From Larix kaempferi (lineage: Eukaryota; Streptophyta; Pinopsida; Pinales; Pinaceae), in contig BSBM01000424.1 of assembly GCA_027924585.1 (NCBI GenBank), forward strand, positions 62,001 to 126,000: DNA of 64,000 nucleotides, given 5' to 3'. The notes under the pieces were generated by a model. It saw nothing but the letters and a program-made list of their open reading frames with translations. It made no database searches and was not told the origin of the DNA. Made by a program: the position numbers and the translations under genes. This document shows, piece by piece, positions 44,362 to 55,876 of this stretch (positions are counted from its first letter, which is position 1; every line of letters starts with the position of its first letter).

Positions 44362-44860
44362 CACTTGCAATCATGAATCAGGTGATCTTGAACCTGACTT
44401 GCAAAGTAAGCATTCAATAGGTTCAAATAGAAAATTTTCTATTGTCAGACTCCATCTATGGTGCAAACATAACTAAACAAAGGAAGTTTACACTTCAAAT
44501 CCACATAAACAAAAAATCTTGAGGAATCATTAAAGGAGTTACGTCAGCCATATGGAGTAAGAAATTTTCCAAATTGTATGGCAAATAGATCAACAAACAA
44601 ACGCATGTCAACATGTAGGCTGGAAACTCTATCCACAATAGGTAGCTGGCATGGTGTAGATCCTCTAGGTTGAAATCCACTCTTCATGTATGCACATAGC
44701 CTAAGAATAAACAATATTCCAATTTCCAAACTATAAAACATGCCGAGTGACCACATCTAAGTTGAATAGAGGGCACACATACTTTACTCCGAACCCCCAA
44801 TAGGATTTCAATGAGATACCTTATTGAAGAATCGTGAATCAGTATGGACCATGTCCAAAC
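44362..44860 (-). pseudogene. L1 ORF1 fragment (DUF4283 end and zinc knuckle)
   Basis: Minus-strand frames give KSGFQPRGSTPCQLPI and VSSLHVDMRLFVDLFA (DUF4283 C-terminal part). Then come a SSRFFVYVDLKCKLP stretch and NAYFASQVQDHLIHDCK, a CCHC knuckle in which the first two Cys have become Tyr and Ser. The sequence is cut after DCK by the gypsy LTR. Confidence 0.65.
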
Positions 44861-46512
44861 CTATATATATTGTGTCTATATGGGCTTGATAACAATGCCC
44901 TTCACCTATCGATGCTCCTTTCTCTCCTGCCCATGACTGCCACCTATAGGCCCCTCATGTGTGGCCACATTCCCTCCTCCTCCACTTAGGCTCCTTGCAT
45001 GTTGACCCCTCTCCAACACCTATCTGTGGTCCCCTTTATGGTCATCATCAACCTTAGAGCCACATCCGTCTTCCTATCCTCCTCCCTTTCTTGCATCCTT
45101 TCCTCTCTCACTCCTTGATTCCTCTCTTCTCCCACTTGTACTTCCTCCTCTCTTGCCCGCATCCTCTCCTCTCTTGATTGTGTCCTCTCCTCTCTCGCCC
45201 ATCGCTCCTGAGTATTTGTCCCTTGATAACAATAATTTATTGATATTTATCCAAGGCTCTTCAATCTTAAAGAAAAATGAAATGAACTTATGTGATTATA
45301 GAGGGAGGGAAGGGCAGTTGCTATCTCTATTTTTACTCTCTCTTTCATTTCCTCTAGAGAAAACTTATCTCCCATCAATAGGAAACATGTGACATTAATC
45401 AAATTCCTCCAATTAGGAAAGGGATTCAGGTAATTTTTCTTCAATAAATGTAGAAAAGCAACTTAGAGTGATAGATACTTCAACAATCTTATGGCTAGTT
45501 AGCTAAAGTTAGGAGAATTACCTGGGGAAATGGACAAAATGGAGATACATGATCTTCATTCACAACTTTTTCTTATGGGGTGCATTCCCAATTTTGTAAA
45601 CCAATGATGCCAAACTATGACTATTTTAAACAAACTAAAAATAAGTCAATTACATGTAGACACAATTTTGATAAGGTGTAATAAACACAAACATAACCAA
45701 GTTGAAGATGTTACATTTATATATAGATTTTCTTATAGAGAATAATTTTTTGATTTTACTCAACAAAAGAAATAATTTTTTCATGGCTATTCTATGTTAA
45801 ACTTGAATATATTGGTGTGTCACTCTAATTATGAGCACCGTTATTTCTTCATCAATGGCAAGTCCTCCTTTAACATCTACACTAATAGCAATGCCATTAT
45901 ACATCTCTTTACCTCTAAATATACATGTCAAAACATGAAAATTTATATCGGCTAGATGAGAGGCTAAAGGTCGTTCATATTACAACTTGAGTTGTAGGCA
46001 TTATAATCTCTATATATATGGATGTACCTTTGTTTGTGGGTGTCATGCCTAATAACATTGACATGACACAAATTGCATGTTCATACAATCCTATCGACAT
46101 TATTACATGCTTACATCACTCTCATACCTCTCTTGTGATCCACAATTATATTGCCCTACTTAAACTTCATGGTACTACATTGTTGTAAACAACATTTATC
46201 AATAACTTGAGTTTATGATGGATAATTATGTTCCCTTAAGTGCAAGGAAATGATCTTCATACATTTAAGAAAAATGCTATGTACCTCAAAAGCTTTTTAG
46301 ATCTATCTTCATGTATATATCAAGATATAAAATTTTTGACATTCATTAGTGTAGATTTATCTTATTTAAAAATAGAATGAGTATCCAAAACTTCAATCAA
46401 TATATTTTTGACTTGGTTTATGTTGATGGTAGAGGCTCCTCATTTTTAAATATATTATGAATAAAATTATTACATGAAATGAAAATTCAATCCTAAAATT
46501 ATATTAACTTGT
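44861..46512. other. No recognisable gene
   Basis: A CT-rich segment (about 44920-45210) is followed by AT-rich DNA. Short ORFs only. Confidence 0.5.
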
Positions 46513-46640
46513 TATATTAATTTTATTTTATTGATAATATATTTAAATAATAACCAAAATAAATTCATCTTAAACTTATATTAATTTTATTTTATTAATA
46601 ATATATTTAAATAATAACCAACTTAAATTTATCTTAATCA
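46513..46640. repeat. 64-bp AT-rich tandem duplication
   Basis: Units start TATATTAATTTTATTTTATT at 46513 and 46577 and share ATATATTTAAATAATAACCA. Confidence 0.88.
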
Positions 46641-47841
46641 ACCAACAAGAAGTGATGATTGCTATCCATATTTAAGTTTATTCTGTTATAATCTACAACC
46701 AGAATCTCGTATTGGAAGCATGTTGTCCCTCACGTTATAGACTCAGCTCACGTTATAGACTTAGGGCATTCACAATTTTTAATTTTTATATATCGGAGTG
46801 CAGTGCATTCTCAGGGTAGGGATTACGGAGAAACAAGGCAAAGATACTAAATGGGTACGCTTCGCAAGCAGATTCTATCCAATGAGGTAAATTTTCCATC
46901 CTCACTGAGGTTTCAGCTTCCCTGCAATTATATCACAGCAATCAACAATCAATATCGTTGTGAAACATTGACACAGGAACGAATGCTTCATTTCACAGCA
47001 AACAGAGTCCACGAATTTCGCAGGTGTACAAAGTCCTAGGGTGCTCAATTGGCTCATTGTTTTTTTTCTACTTAATCTATAACAACCGGGTAGATTGGAC
47101 AAACCTATGAATCTTGGTAGAGAATAGATTAGTTTATAATCTACTAGAAGCATTTGTAGCATGGACGCATTATAGGTAACCTAATCCTAAACCTAACAAG
47201 GCAATAAATCCGCTGAGGGTGCATACGCATTGTTTGTTCATACTAGTTGGAAGGGCTAAACCCTCATAATTTTGGGTTGAATTATTTTGTTCAAATTCTG
47301 TGAGATGAATTAAGTATGAATGACTAAGGCCATGATCCCGAGAAGTGTGAGATCACTGAGTTGAATCTTGGCAAGACTGGCTTTCCATAAAGACAAAACT
47401 GTAAATTAATGGGCTTTAACAGAACCATGCCCAGTGGTTCTTCCTTGTTTCATGAGTTTCCTTAATTGTTTGGACATGTATAGAGGAGGTGTTAGTCTGT
47501 CCATGCCTGCTGAAAATGGAACCCTAATGATGCTAGAGTATGTGTTTGGGTAGTTGGTATGATTAGTTACAAAGGTAAATAGTTCATCCAGGGAAAGTGT
47601 TTTGTTGACTAGTGGAGCAAATTTGGAAACCCAGTGAGATTATGGCTGCTTTGCACGGACACATTTCGAAGTAAGTTACATCAAGCATGGTTGGTCAGAA
47701 TTAATTACCAATGTTTAAAGCATGTCATCATCTACTTCAAGGAGAGTAGAGAAAACATGGGTTTAATTGCATTTAGTTTGATTTATCTTTACAGAAATGC
47801 TTGACAGTATCTAGTAAACAAATACAGTCCAACTCAAGAAA
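46641..47841 (+). promoter_or_regulatory. Upstream region of PPR gene (promoter and 5' UTR, not resolved)
   Basis: A TATA-like TTTTTATATATCGG lies near 46785. A possible 5'-UTR intron would run from a CGCAG|GTGTAC donor near 47023 to the TTTATCTTTACAG acceptor near 47795, leaving a short exon before the ATG at 47842. No sequence evidence for transcription is available, so this is a weak proposal. Confidence 0.3.
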
Positions 47842-50127
47842 ATGATGGCAATCATTAGAAGGTTAACAAGAGAGTTGGACAGAAGCTCAAAGCATCTCAT
47901 TAGTAGTAAGCTACTTATTCATTATCAAAATGATCTTTGTCATCGAAATGCCTATGTTATGCACATGATAGAAAATTCAATAGCAGTGACCCAAGTTCAT
48001 TTGTTCAGCAGCAAAATAATGGTAGAAAACAATACCATAGCAGACCGATTAAGATTTCAAGTTATAGAGAACAACCTTCTTCCCTCTTCATGCGATAGTC
48101 GTCTTATTGAAGATTTTTACAGCTTTTTGAGGCTGGAAAACTGGGGCGATCTGCAGCAGATAGGTCACCTATTGAACCCACTAGTTGTGATCAATGTTTT
48201 GTATAAGTGTAGAGATAATGCTCAATTGGGTCTGAGATTTTTTGACTGGGTTGGAAAACAGCAGAACTACCAGTACACAGCCCAATCCCTAAGTGTCATG
48301 ATACATATACTGACCAAGGGTAGGAAGCTGGCAGAAGCCCAGTCTCTGTTGCTTCGCATGGTGCGAAAAAGTGGAGCTTCAACATCTCTAGCTGTAGATG
48401 CTCTGGTGAATACTTACAAGGATTGTAATTCAACTCCATTGGTGTTTGATCTCTTGATCAGAACCTATGTCCAGGCTAAGAGGATGAGAGAAGCCACAGA
48501 GGCCTTTCACAGAATCCGGAATTCTGGCTTCTTGCCATCGGTAGTTGCCTGCAATAGCCTTCTTGGTGGCCTGGTCAAGGCTAGTTGGGTGGACATAGCA
48601 TGGCAGCTTTACACTGAAATACTTCAAAGCAAAATTTCCATAAATGTATATACATTCAACATAATGACAAATGCTCTGTGCAAAGAAAGGAAGCTCCAAA
48701 AAGCAAAGAACTTGCTAGATGAAATGGAAATAAAGGGCTTCTCTCCAGACATAGTAACTTACAATACTTTGATTGATGCTTGTTGCCGAGATGGTCTGCT
48801 GGGTGAGGCATTCAACTTCTTGAATGCTATGTCTGAAAAGGGTTTAGCTCCCGATGTCCTCACATATGGTGCTCTTATGAATGGACATTGTAGAGAAGGA
48901 AAGGTTGAGGAAGCAAGGAAACTTATGAAGGAAATGCTGGAAAAAGGCTTGGTTCCTAATAATGCTACTTACAATATATTGATACATGGTTACTGCAAGA
49001 AAGGGAATGCAAAGGATGCTGCCAAGCTTTATAATGAAATGGTAGGCAGTGGACTTGTTCCAGATCTTATTACTTATAGTTTGCTGATTAATGTACATTC
49101 CAAAGAAGGATTACTGTATCAGGCAATGAAATATTTCAATGAAATGCAGCAGAATGGCTTGGTTCCTGATAGTGTAATTTACACAATGCTCATTGGTGGG
49201 TACTGTAGGAAAGGTGACATGGGTGAGGCGTTCAAATTGCGTGATGAAATGGTCGAAAGGGGTTCCATGCCAGATGTTGTTACTTACAATGCAATGATTA
49301 ATGGCCTCTGCAAGGAAAGGAGATTGCCAGAAGCAAATTTACTCTCATATGAAATGGTTGAAAGAGGCCTAGTACCAGATTACGTGACTATCACAACCAT
49401 CATTGATGGATACTGCAAGGAGGGATATGCAGAAAAGGCTCTGGCACTGTTTAATAGAATGATAGAAAATCGTCTTAAGCCAGATGTTGTAACATACAAT
49501 GCTTTGATCAATGGTTTCTGCAAGGAAGGGAATATGGAGAAAGCAAAAGAATTATGGAATGATATGATGGACAGAAATATATTTCCAAACCATATTACTT
49601 ACAGCATTTTCATTGATGAGCTATGCAGGAAAGGAGACTTTATAGAAGCATTTCGCCTACGTGAAGAAATGTCAGAGAAAGGTATCACACCAAATATTTT
49701 CATATACAATTCAATGATAAATGGCCTCTGTAGAGCAGGGGATGTTAAAAAAGCAGAAGAACTCGTAAAAAGAATGATGGAGACTGGTTTGGTGCCAGAT
49801 AGCATAACTTTCAACACACTTATTCATTGGCACTGTAAGGAAGACAACATGTCGGAAGCTTTTAGGCTGGCTAATAAAATGGTAGAGTTTGGTGTGATGC
49901 CTGATGTTATTACTCACAATGCACTGATCAATGGGCTTTGCAGACAAGGCAACATGCAGGAAGCAAAAGCAATCTTTGAAAAAATGAAAGAGAAGGGACT
50001 TGTTCCTGATAAGTCAAGTTACACAACCTTAATTGATGGTTACTTCAAGGAAAGCAACACAAAAGAGGCTTTCAAGTTGCATGATGAAATGATGGAAAGG
50101 GGTTACGTGCCAGATGACACATTTTGA
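47842..50127 (+). CDS. P-class pentatricopeptide repeat protein, intact, intronless
   Basis: 761 codons without interruption. The start is the first of two Mets (MMAIIRRLTRELDRSSKHL); the basic, hydroxylated N-terminus with no acidic cluster suits an organelle (probably mitochondrial) transit peptide. Residues 199-758 are exactly sixteen consecutive 35-residue PPR motifs (VVTYNxLINGxCKEG...EMxxxGLxPD pattern). A less regular motif sits at about 147-180. No E, DYW or SMR domain follows; the protein ends PDDTF. PPR proteins of this class bind specific single-stranded RNA in mitochondria or chloroplasts and stabilise, splice or process transcripts. Motif order, length and the ending resemble Arabidopsis At5g01110 (from memory, not searched). 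Its lack of introns and its intact frame contrast with all neighbours. It is the one gene here I would expect to be expressed. Confidence 0.95.
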   Translation: MMAIIRRLTRELDRSSKHLISSKLLIHYQNDLCHRNAYVMHMIENSIAVTQVHLFSSKIMVENNTIADRLRFQVIENNLLPSSCDSRLIEDFYSFLRLENWGDLQQIGHLLNPLVVINVLYKCRDNAQLGLRFFDWVGKQQNYQYTAQSLSVMIHILTKGRKLAEAQSLLLRMVRKSGASTSLAVDALVNTYKDCNSTPLVFDLLIRTYVQAKRMREATEAFHRIRNSGFLPSVVACNSLLGGLVKASWVDIAWQLYTEILQSKISINVYTFNIMTNALCKERKLQKAKNLLDEMEIKGFSPDIVTYNTLIDACCRDGLLGEAFNFLNAMSEKGLAPDVLTYGALMNGHCREGKVEEARKLMKEMLEKGLVPNNATYNILIHGYCKKGNAKDAAKLYNEMVGSGLVPDLITYSLLINVHSKEGLLYQAMKYFNEMQQNGLVPDSVIYTMLIGGYCRKGDMGEAFKLRDEMVERGSMPDVVTYNAMINGLCKERRLPEANLLSYEMVERGLVPDYVTITTIIDGYCKEGYAEKALALFNRMIENRLKPDVVTYNALINGFCKEGNMEKAKELWNDMMDRNIFPNHITYSIFIDELCRKGDFIEAFRLREEMSEKGITPNIFIYNSMINGLCRAGDVKKAEELVKRMMETGLVPDSITFNTLIHWHCKEDNMSEAFRLANKMVEFGVMPDVITHNALINGLCRQGNMQEAKAIFEKMKEKGLVPDKSSYTTLIDGYFKESNTKEAFKLHDEMMERGYVPDDTF

Positions 50128-50435
50128 GTATTGTTCTCAGTTTTTTCTGCTCAAATATACAATTTGCAAGTATAAGTGGATCTTATGCTCAGCTGCAGTA
50201 GATTTTCTGGCCTGATGAGTCAAGTTACACAACAGTAATGGATGGTTATTTTAAGGAAAGCAACACAAAAGAGTCTTTCAAGTTGCAAGATGAAATTTTG
50301 CAAAGGTGTTTTGTGCCAATGGACACATTTTGATTCACTCTGTGAGACGAAATTGTGTCCTTCAATCAGTTATTCTCAAATATACATTTTGCAAGTGTAA
50401 GTGGATCTTACGCTTAGTGGCAGTAGATTTTCTGG
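50005..50435 (+). repeat. ~206-bp tandem duplication of the last PPR motif and 3' UTR
   Basis: Unit 1 (about 50005-50210) holds codons of motif 16, the stop and about 80 bp of 3' flank. Unit 2 (50211-50435) repeats all of this with about 85-90% identity by eye. The junction is sharp at GATTTTCTGG/CCTGATGAG. Unit 2 still has a 36-codon open motif (ESSYTTVMDGYFKESNTK) ending in TGA, but it lies after the gene's stop and in a different frame. Confidence 0.92.
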
Positions 50436-52919
50436 GTGCAGCAGCAGCAAGCATAGCAATTTTTTTTCACTGTCACTGTTTCAGTGTTTTTTCCAGTCAA
50501 TATTGCATGGCAATAACAAAAATATAGTAAGAAATAGATAATCAAGTGGTGAGAATCTATAATTTGCTTTCCCCTCCAAAGTTGTTGCATGGACATATCT
50601 ATGTAAAACAGAAGTAATAGATATTGGCTTCAAAAGGTTCTTAATATATCATCATGGACAAGTTGCAGTGACCTCCATAAAATCAAAGAAGGGCATACAA
50701 TGAAGTTCTTATCATGACAGTCCATGGCTACATGCCACAGAGACAAATGTGGTGTGTCCTTTTAGACGCCGACAAGGGCGTTGACCTTTACGATGCAGGA
50801 AATACTCTGGACTTCAAAATGAAAGTTCTAAATATGTCAAGGCAAGTCTCTTGATGAGTAATGAGGACAATAACCAAGGCTTTTTATCTGTCGCGGTTCA
50901 AGTTAGCTCATATTCTTCCATCTTTCACTTGTTTAAAGCAATTCTTTTTTCCAATACATTATCCTTCAGTTAGAACAAGCAACATGAAGAACCCCAGTTC
51001 TAGAGACAAGTGTAAGAAACTGTGAGAAGACAGAATGATATATTTCTTTCTTGCTATCACAGCAAATTGATTTCGCATTAAATATATGTTTAGTCATTCG
51101 GTGGTGGCCTTTTCTGAATACAATAGATCCAGTCTTCCTACTTAACTTTGGTAAAAGTAGTGTGAACAACACACTGTGGAAGTTTATGTATGCATGGCAA
51201 AGAGAAGTCATGCATGTGAGATTGGTTTGAAGCTGTTTACAGCCAAAATAACAAGGACCGACATAGGAATCGTCCGTCTGAAAGATATGTCTATAAGGTT
51301 GAATTTTTAAATCAAGATAAACATTTAATGCCAGTGCTACTCTACAACCAAACTTCTAAAAATATTCATTGCATAGGGAACACATGAACATGAAATAATC
51401 TAAATTTCACAACTTAGAGAATATACACCCAAAAATAAAATTAAAAACTGTACAAAAGGTCCCACATCTTGATGAGTGGTCTTTAGAATGGTCATTTGGA
51501 GTTTCTGATTTAGATGCAGGAATAACTGTTCTTGATTCTTGAAATGACTTGTGAGCTTGGAGTCTTCAAATTCCAAGAATTACAGTCATAAATCATAACT
51601 CTTTGATACATCACAGGCTCATAAGTTTGCATTTTGTATGTAGATTAAGAAAAAGAAAAAGATTAAAATCGCCCAAATTTCAACTTTTTCATTGGGAAAG
51701 CAAGTCCAAAATCCAAAATCAATGTCATAATGGTCAATGTCAGGACCATTTCTTCTTTTGACGCAGATCTTACTATTTACATTTGTATCTAAGTATACAC
51801 CAGTCATTAAGTACATGTGTACTGCATTTGTAACAATGCTCTACTGCTCTGGTTGCCCAAGTGGCACATACAGCAGGTACTATAGTCCATGTTGCCATAA
51901 TAGGAGATGCACAGGAAATTAATTTTCTATGGTAAATTTGTTTTTAGTGACCACAAAAGCTGAAAAATTGGTAAATTTTTTTACCCGAGGCAACAATGAA
52001 CATAGAATCTCGTAATTTTTTAGATGGTCAATAACGAGCAAATCAGTTATGGTCGGTGATAATAAATTAAGAACAACTGAGATCTAGTTTTCTATTTCAT
52101 AAATCAAATCATCTTATAATATTGTTTCTCCTTAAATGAGTTGCATTACTTAAAGTTGAAAGTTGGTGTTATCATGTTATATTTTCATTTTATCCTCTAG
52201 AATTGCTTGTAAACAGGAATTGAAGAAAGCACAGAGGATGATAATATTCTATTTTTGCACTCTACATATAGTAGAGCAAGGATGCATTATCCCATATGTT
52301 GAAAGGAGAGGGGAACAGGAACAGTACTCATCCTCATTGCAGGGAGGTATTGTTGAAGGTGGCATATGTGGTATTCACCAAATGCAAGGCATTGTAAGTT
52401 GATATTCATATGCACAGGCAGATAATCACTCCATATGCAAATAACGCGTGAAGAATATGTCGTGCTAACTAACAGGTCTTGTTAATTGGAATGATGTGTT
52501 GCAGATGGAATCTGCTCTTAGCGTTACTTTTGCGTCTTAATTCTATTGGGGCCAAGTGTGCACTTGTTGAATTGATTTCCGGGGATGCAAATAGGTTCAA
52601 TGGTTGATAGCAATATTTTTGCAGTTGTTGATAATTCTTTGTCATTGATCAAGCATAGCTTATACCTATTCTTTACAACAGATCTAACACTAAATTCATC
52701 AGTGAACAATATTCTGGTTGTAGTATCATGCTGGAGATATTGATATTCACAAAGGATAGACCGAAAAACAATCCAAGAAAGAGAAGAATGAAAGGTGCCT
52801 TGGGACAAACATACATTCTGAGAGTGGGTGTATAAACATAGAACTCAAAGATAACGTGTTTCATACATTATTAGAAAATATAAACAAGCATAGTACCATC
52901 TTAATTCTTGCTCAAGTTT
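50436..52919. other. No recognisable gene
   Basis: AT-rich. ORFs at 52163-52402 and 52808-52524 (minus) have no recognisable domains and are probably chance. Confidence 0.45.
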
Positions 52920-53008
52920 AGGATTCTAAAAGGGATTTACATCTCAAGGGATTTGTTCTCTCTCGACACTTGATAGAGCTAGAGTTAAGATGGATCTATG
53001 CTGGTGGT
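52920..53008 (+). repeat. Dispersed repeat arm (family of the 28.4-kb foldback)
   Basis: AGGATTCTAAAAGGGATTTA, CTCTCTCGACACTTGATAGA and AAGATGGATCTATGCTGGT occur in the same order as at 17216-17304 and in the right arm of 28347-28517. Confidence 0.8.
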
Positions 53009-53530
53009 AATTGAATTAGATTAAGGTTTTGACTATTGAACTGTGGTTATTATATCCACTTCGCTAATTGTGGAATCAGATTAGGGTTTCAACAATTTAA
53101 TTGAACGATATCATACAAAATGTAATACCACTCAAATTAATGTATCTTAGCAATACTATTAGATTATATTTCATTTCCTAGTGCATATATTTGTGTCAGG
53201 TCATAACGCCAATATCTATCTAAAGACATAGATCAATAGATCATAGATGTCCCTTAGTGTAACTAAATTAGATTAGGGTTCCAATTATTTAAGTGTGTTG
53301 ATTCTATCTACTCGGCTAACTATGGTACTAAATCATATTAGGGTTTTGACTATTTAAAGAGTAATTGTGGTAGATTAGAGTTTCAAGGTGATTCTATTTA
53401 CTTGGCTAACTATGGTAACTGAATCAAATTAGTGTTTCAACTATTTAAGTGAATTGTATCATACAAAATGTAATATCACTTAAACCAATGCATCTTAGCA
53501 TTACTATTAAATCATATCTCATGGGTGATT
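53009..53530 (-). repeat. Inverted, diverged copies of the Helitron-associated repeat
   Basis: Around 53105-53240 and 53452-53525 the plus strand reads ATCATACAAAATGTAATA, then ATGxATCTTAGCAxTACTATTA, and in the first copy AACGCCAATATCTATCTAAAGAC. These are the reverse complement of the block at about 25120-25290 (and 27090-27260). Between and beside them the phrase TTAGGGTTTxxACTATTTAA recurs about four times. Confidence 0.75.
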
Positions 53531-53569
53531 GCACATTTTTCAAATTAGAGAGATAGTGCAAAAGCTACA

Positions 53570-54060
53570 TTCATTCATTAATTATGAAGCTATTTACCCA
53601 ATACTAATATCTAGCTCATTGTTATATTATTAATTTAACAATATATAATTCAATAAATTTTCCATTATAATAGTCAACTATTCAAATTTAGAATTTAGAA
53701 TCTTGTTGTAAATGATACATTTAAATCCTAGCAATAGACAAAGTTTACATTCATTAATTAAGTATGAATTAAAATAGTTATTTACCAAAAACTAATATCT
53801 AACTCAATGTTCTACTATTAACTGAAAAAATATACAATTCAATATATTTTCAATTATAATAGTCTATTACAATTTGGAATCTTGTTGTAAATGGTAACAC
53901 ATAAATCCTACAAATAGAAAAACCTACATTAATTAATTAATTATGAAGTAAAATAGTTATTTACCATAAACTAATATCTAACTTATTGTTTTATTACTAA
54001 CTTAACAATACATAATCCAATATATTTTTCAAGCAACGACTATTCCAATTTGAAATTGTG
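53570..54060. repeat. AT-rich tandem repeat, three units of about 180 bp
   Basis: TATTTACC...CTAATATCTA anchors occur at 53591, 53779 and 53958 (spacings 188 and 179). Each unit continues with TAACAATATATAATTCAATA and GAATCTTGTTGTAAATG-like phrases. Confidence 0.85.
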
Positions 54061-55607
54061 TTATCATTAATAAAGATGTAAACATAGGACTCAAAGATAG
54101 GTTGCTTTCCTCAATAGAGATTTTGGGTCCACATGTACAAGGTTGGCATTAGCAAAACCTATAAACACAATTATGATAATAATATAAGGTCAATCATGGC
54201 TTAAAGTGAAGCTTAAACCATTTTCAACACCCTTGCTTAAGTTGAACATATGGTCATGAAGGAAAATGATGAATACAAATAAGAGGGGGTATAAATATAT
54301 CCAACTCAATATAAGGTCGGCCACATCATAAAATGAAGATTGCACTCCTATTTTTAACATTCCCATTTGATTGAACATAGGGATTGTAATACTTTAGTTT
54401 TGACCCTTCGATGTTTAAAATTGGATTATGTATAATTTGTAATTAAAATGGATATGATGATGGGATAGAAAGACCACGTGTGTAAATGATGTAAATATTG
54501 TATACAGATTCCTACTGCAGGACTAGCTGTCTAGGCATGCATACCATATTCAATAAATATGCTTTTATTATATACCATAAGGTAGACTTGCATATACACT
54601 CTTAAGATATGTAAATATTATTTCGAATATTAATATAAAGATCCAAGGCTAGTTGTGGGAGAGCTTGAGAGGGGCTATGGTTCCACTAGAGGGCAAGAGG
54701 AGAGGTGTCCAAAGGGATGATAAATAATCCTAAATTACCTAAATTTCCTAACCTTCATCTTTTAACCGCGCGCCTTAGTAAAAACCTCAAGATGAAGTCA
54801 TTGAATGCAGGTGTTGGTTGGTGGGGAAGTCCACTTTCCATGGTTATGAGAGCATGGGGGTTGAGTACAAGTTTGGAGGAGTGTAAGAGATTCCATCCCC
54901 ATAGGAATTCAAAACACATGGAAATTCTAATCATCTCTTTTCATAAACACTCTTTCCTTGAGCATATTCGAATTGGTTATTTCTTTTTGGTCCATTTTAT
55001 CCAACACTTCAACATTCTTCCATTCACTCATGCATTTTCATGCTATTCGTGGAAGCATTTTTCATTGGATCTTAAAGTGACTAAGGAGAGCCAAGGAAGA
55101 GAAGATTGCGAGAGAGAGGGGGGGGGCTTATGGGAGCATAGATATTGGGTTGACATAAAACAAAAAACATTTCCAATTTCCTGAAGATTGCTACGCCCAT
55201 AGTGTTTAAGAGCCAAGATAAAACTTTGTTGGGTTTCCTGAATGTAGACAATAGGTTGGGCACATACGCACATTAGAGAGCATTGGAGGGAAGAAGATCA
55301 TTGAAGGATTGCCTTTTTTGTGTTGTGTGGGTAGTGGAAAGGAGTGCCATAACTGGGCTCATTGGATGGCCATGATTTGCTTAGTTGAAATTGAGAGCCA
55401 TTGCACTGGGTGAGTGATTTGAGTGTCGTGGACTAGTTTCCTTTCCCTTGGTTGCCTCATAGCTCGGCTTGGGGGTAGTATCTAATATAAAAAATGGATG
55501 CAAATGGTTGTGTGGAAAATTTCTCGCCATCAACCAACTTTCTTGTTGGTGTTCCCATGAAGATGGGTAACACTTTTTGGCAAGATGTGGGTGTGGATTT
55601 CCTGAAA
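54061..55607. other. No recognisable gene
   Basis: A short duplicated theme (ATATAAGGTCxxxCA...AAxTGAAG) occurs at 54183 and 54308. A 159-codon ORF (54705-55184) shows no domain, biased composition or conserved motif; I treat it as chance. Confidence 0.45.
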
Positions 55608-55610
55608 CAC

Positions 55611-55876
55611 GAGCTCGATCGAGGGTTATTTAAGCCCTCAATTGAACTTTCAAAAGCTCGATTGAGGGCTTAAATAAGCCATTGATCGATCTTTTTCAAG
55701 TAAGTCGATCAAGAGATTAAATAACCATTGATTGAGCTTTGGAACTCAATGGAAGGTTAGCTAAACCCTCGATCGAGCTATTAGTTTGATCGAGGGTTTG
55801 ATATAACTTATAGTAAAACTTATTTTTTAAATAGTTGTAGCTAATCTCTCGATCGATTGAGGTACTAGCCCGATTC
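55611..55876. repeat. Cluster of CTCGATCGAG palindromes (left)
   Basis: Perfect CTCGATCGAG at 55614-55623 and 55768-55777, plus about six one- or two-mismatch variants in 265 bp. Also a hairpin with 20-bp arms (55626-55645 and 55658-55677, one mismatch). It lies about 100 bp from the 3' end of the LINE. Confidence 0.85.

Noticed and set aside
43485-44376. ORFs at 43685-43485 and 44107-44376
   Set aside because: Inside the 5' LTR of the minus-strand gypsy; no domain.
52163-52864. Short ORFs as exons of a host gene
   Set aside because: I found no consistent splice-joined frame or domain.
54705-55184. 159-codon ORF as a new gene
   Set aside because: No recognisable motif, ordinary composition, no splice-linked neighbour; consistent with chance in non-coding repeat DNA.
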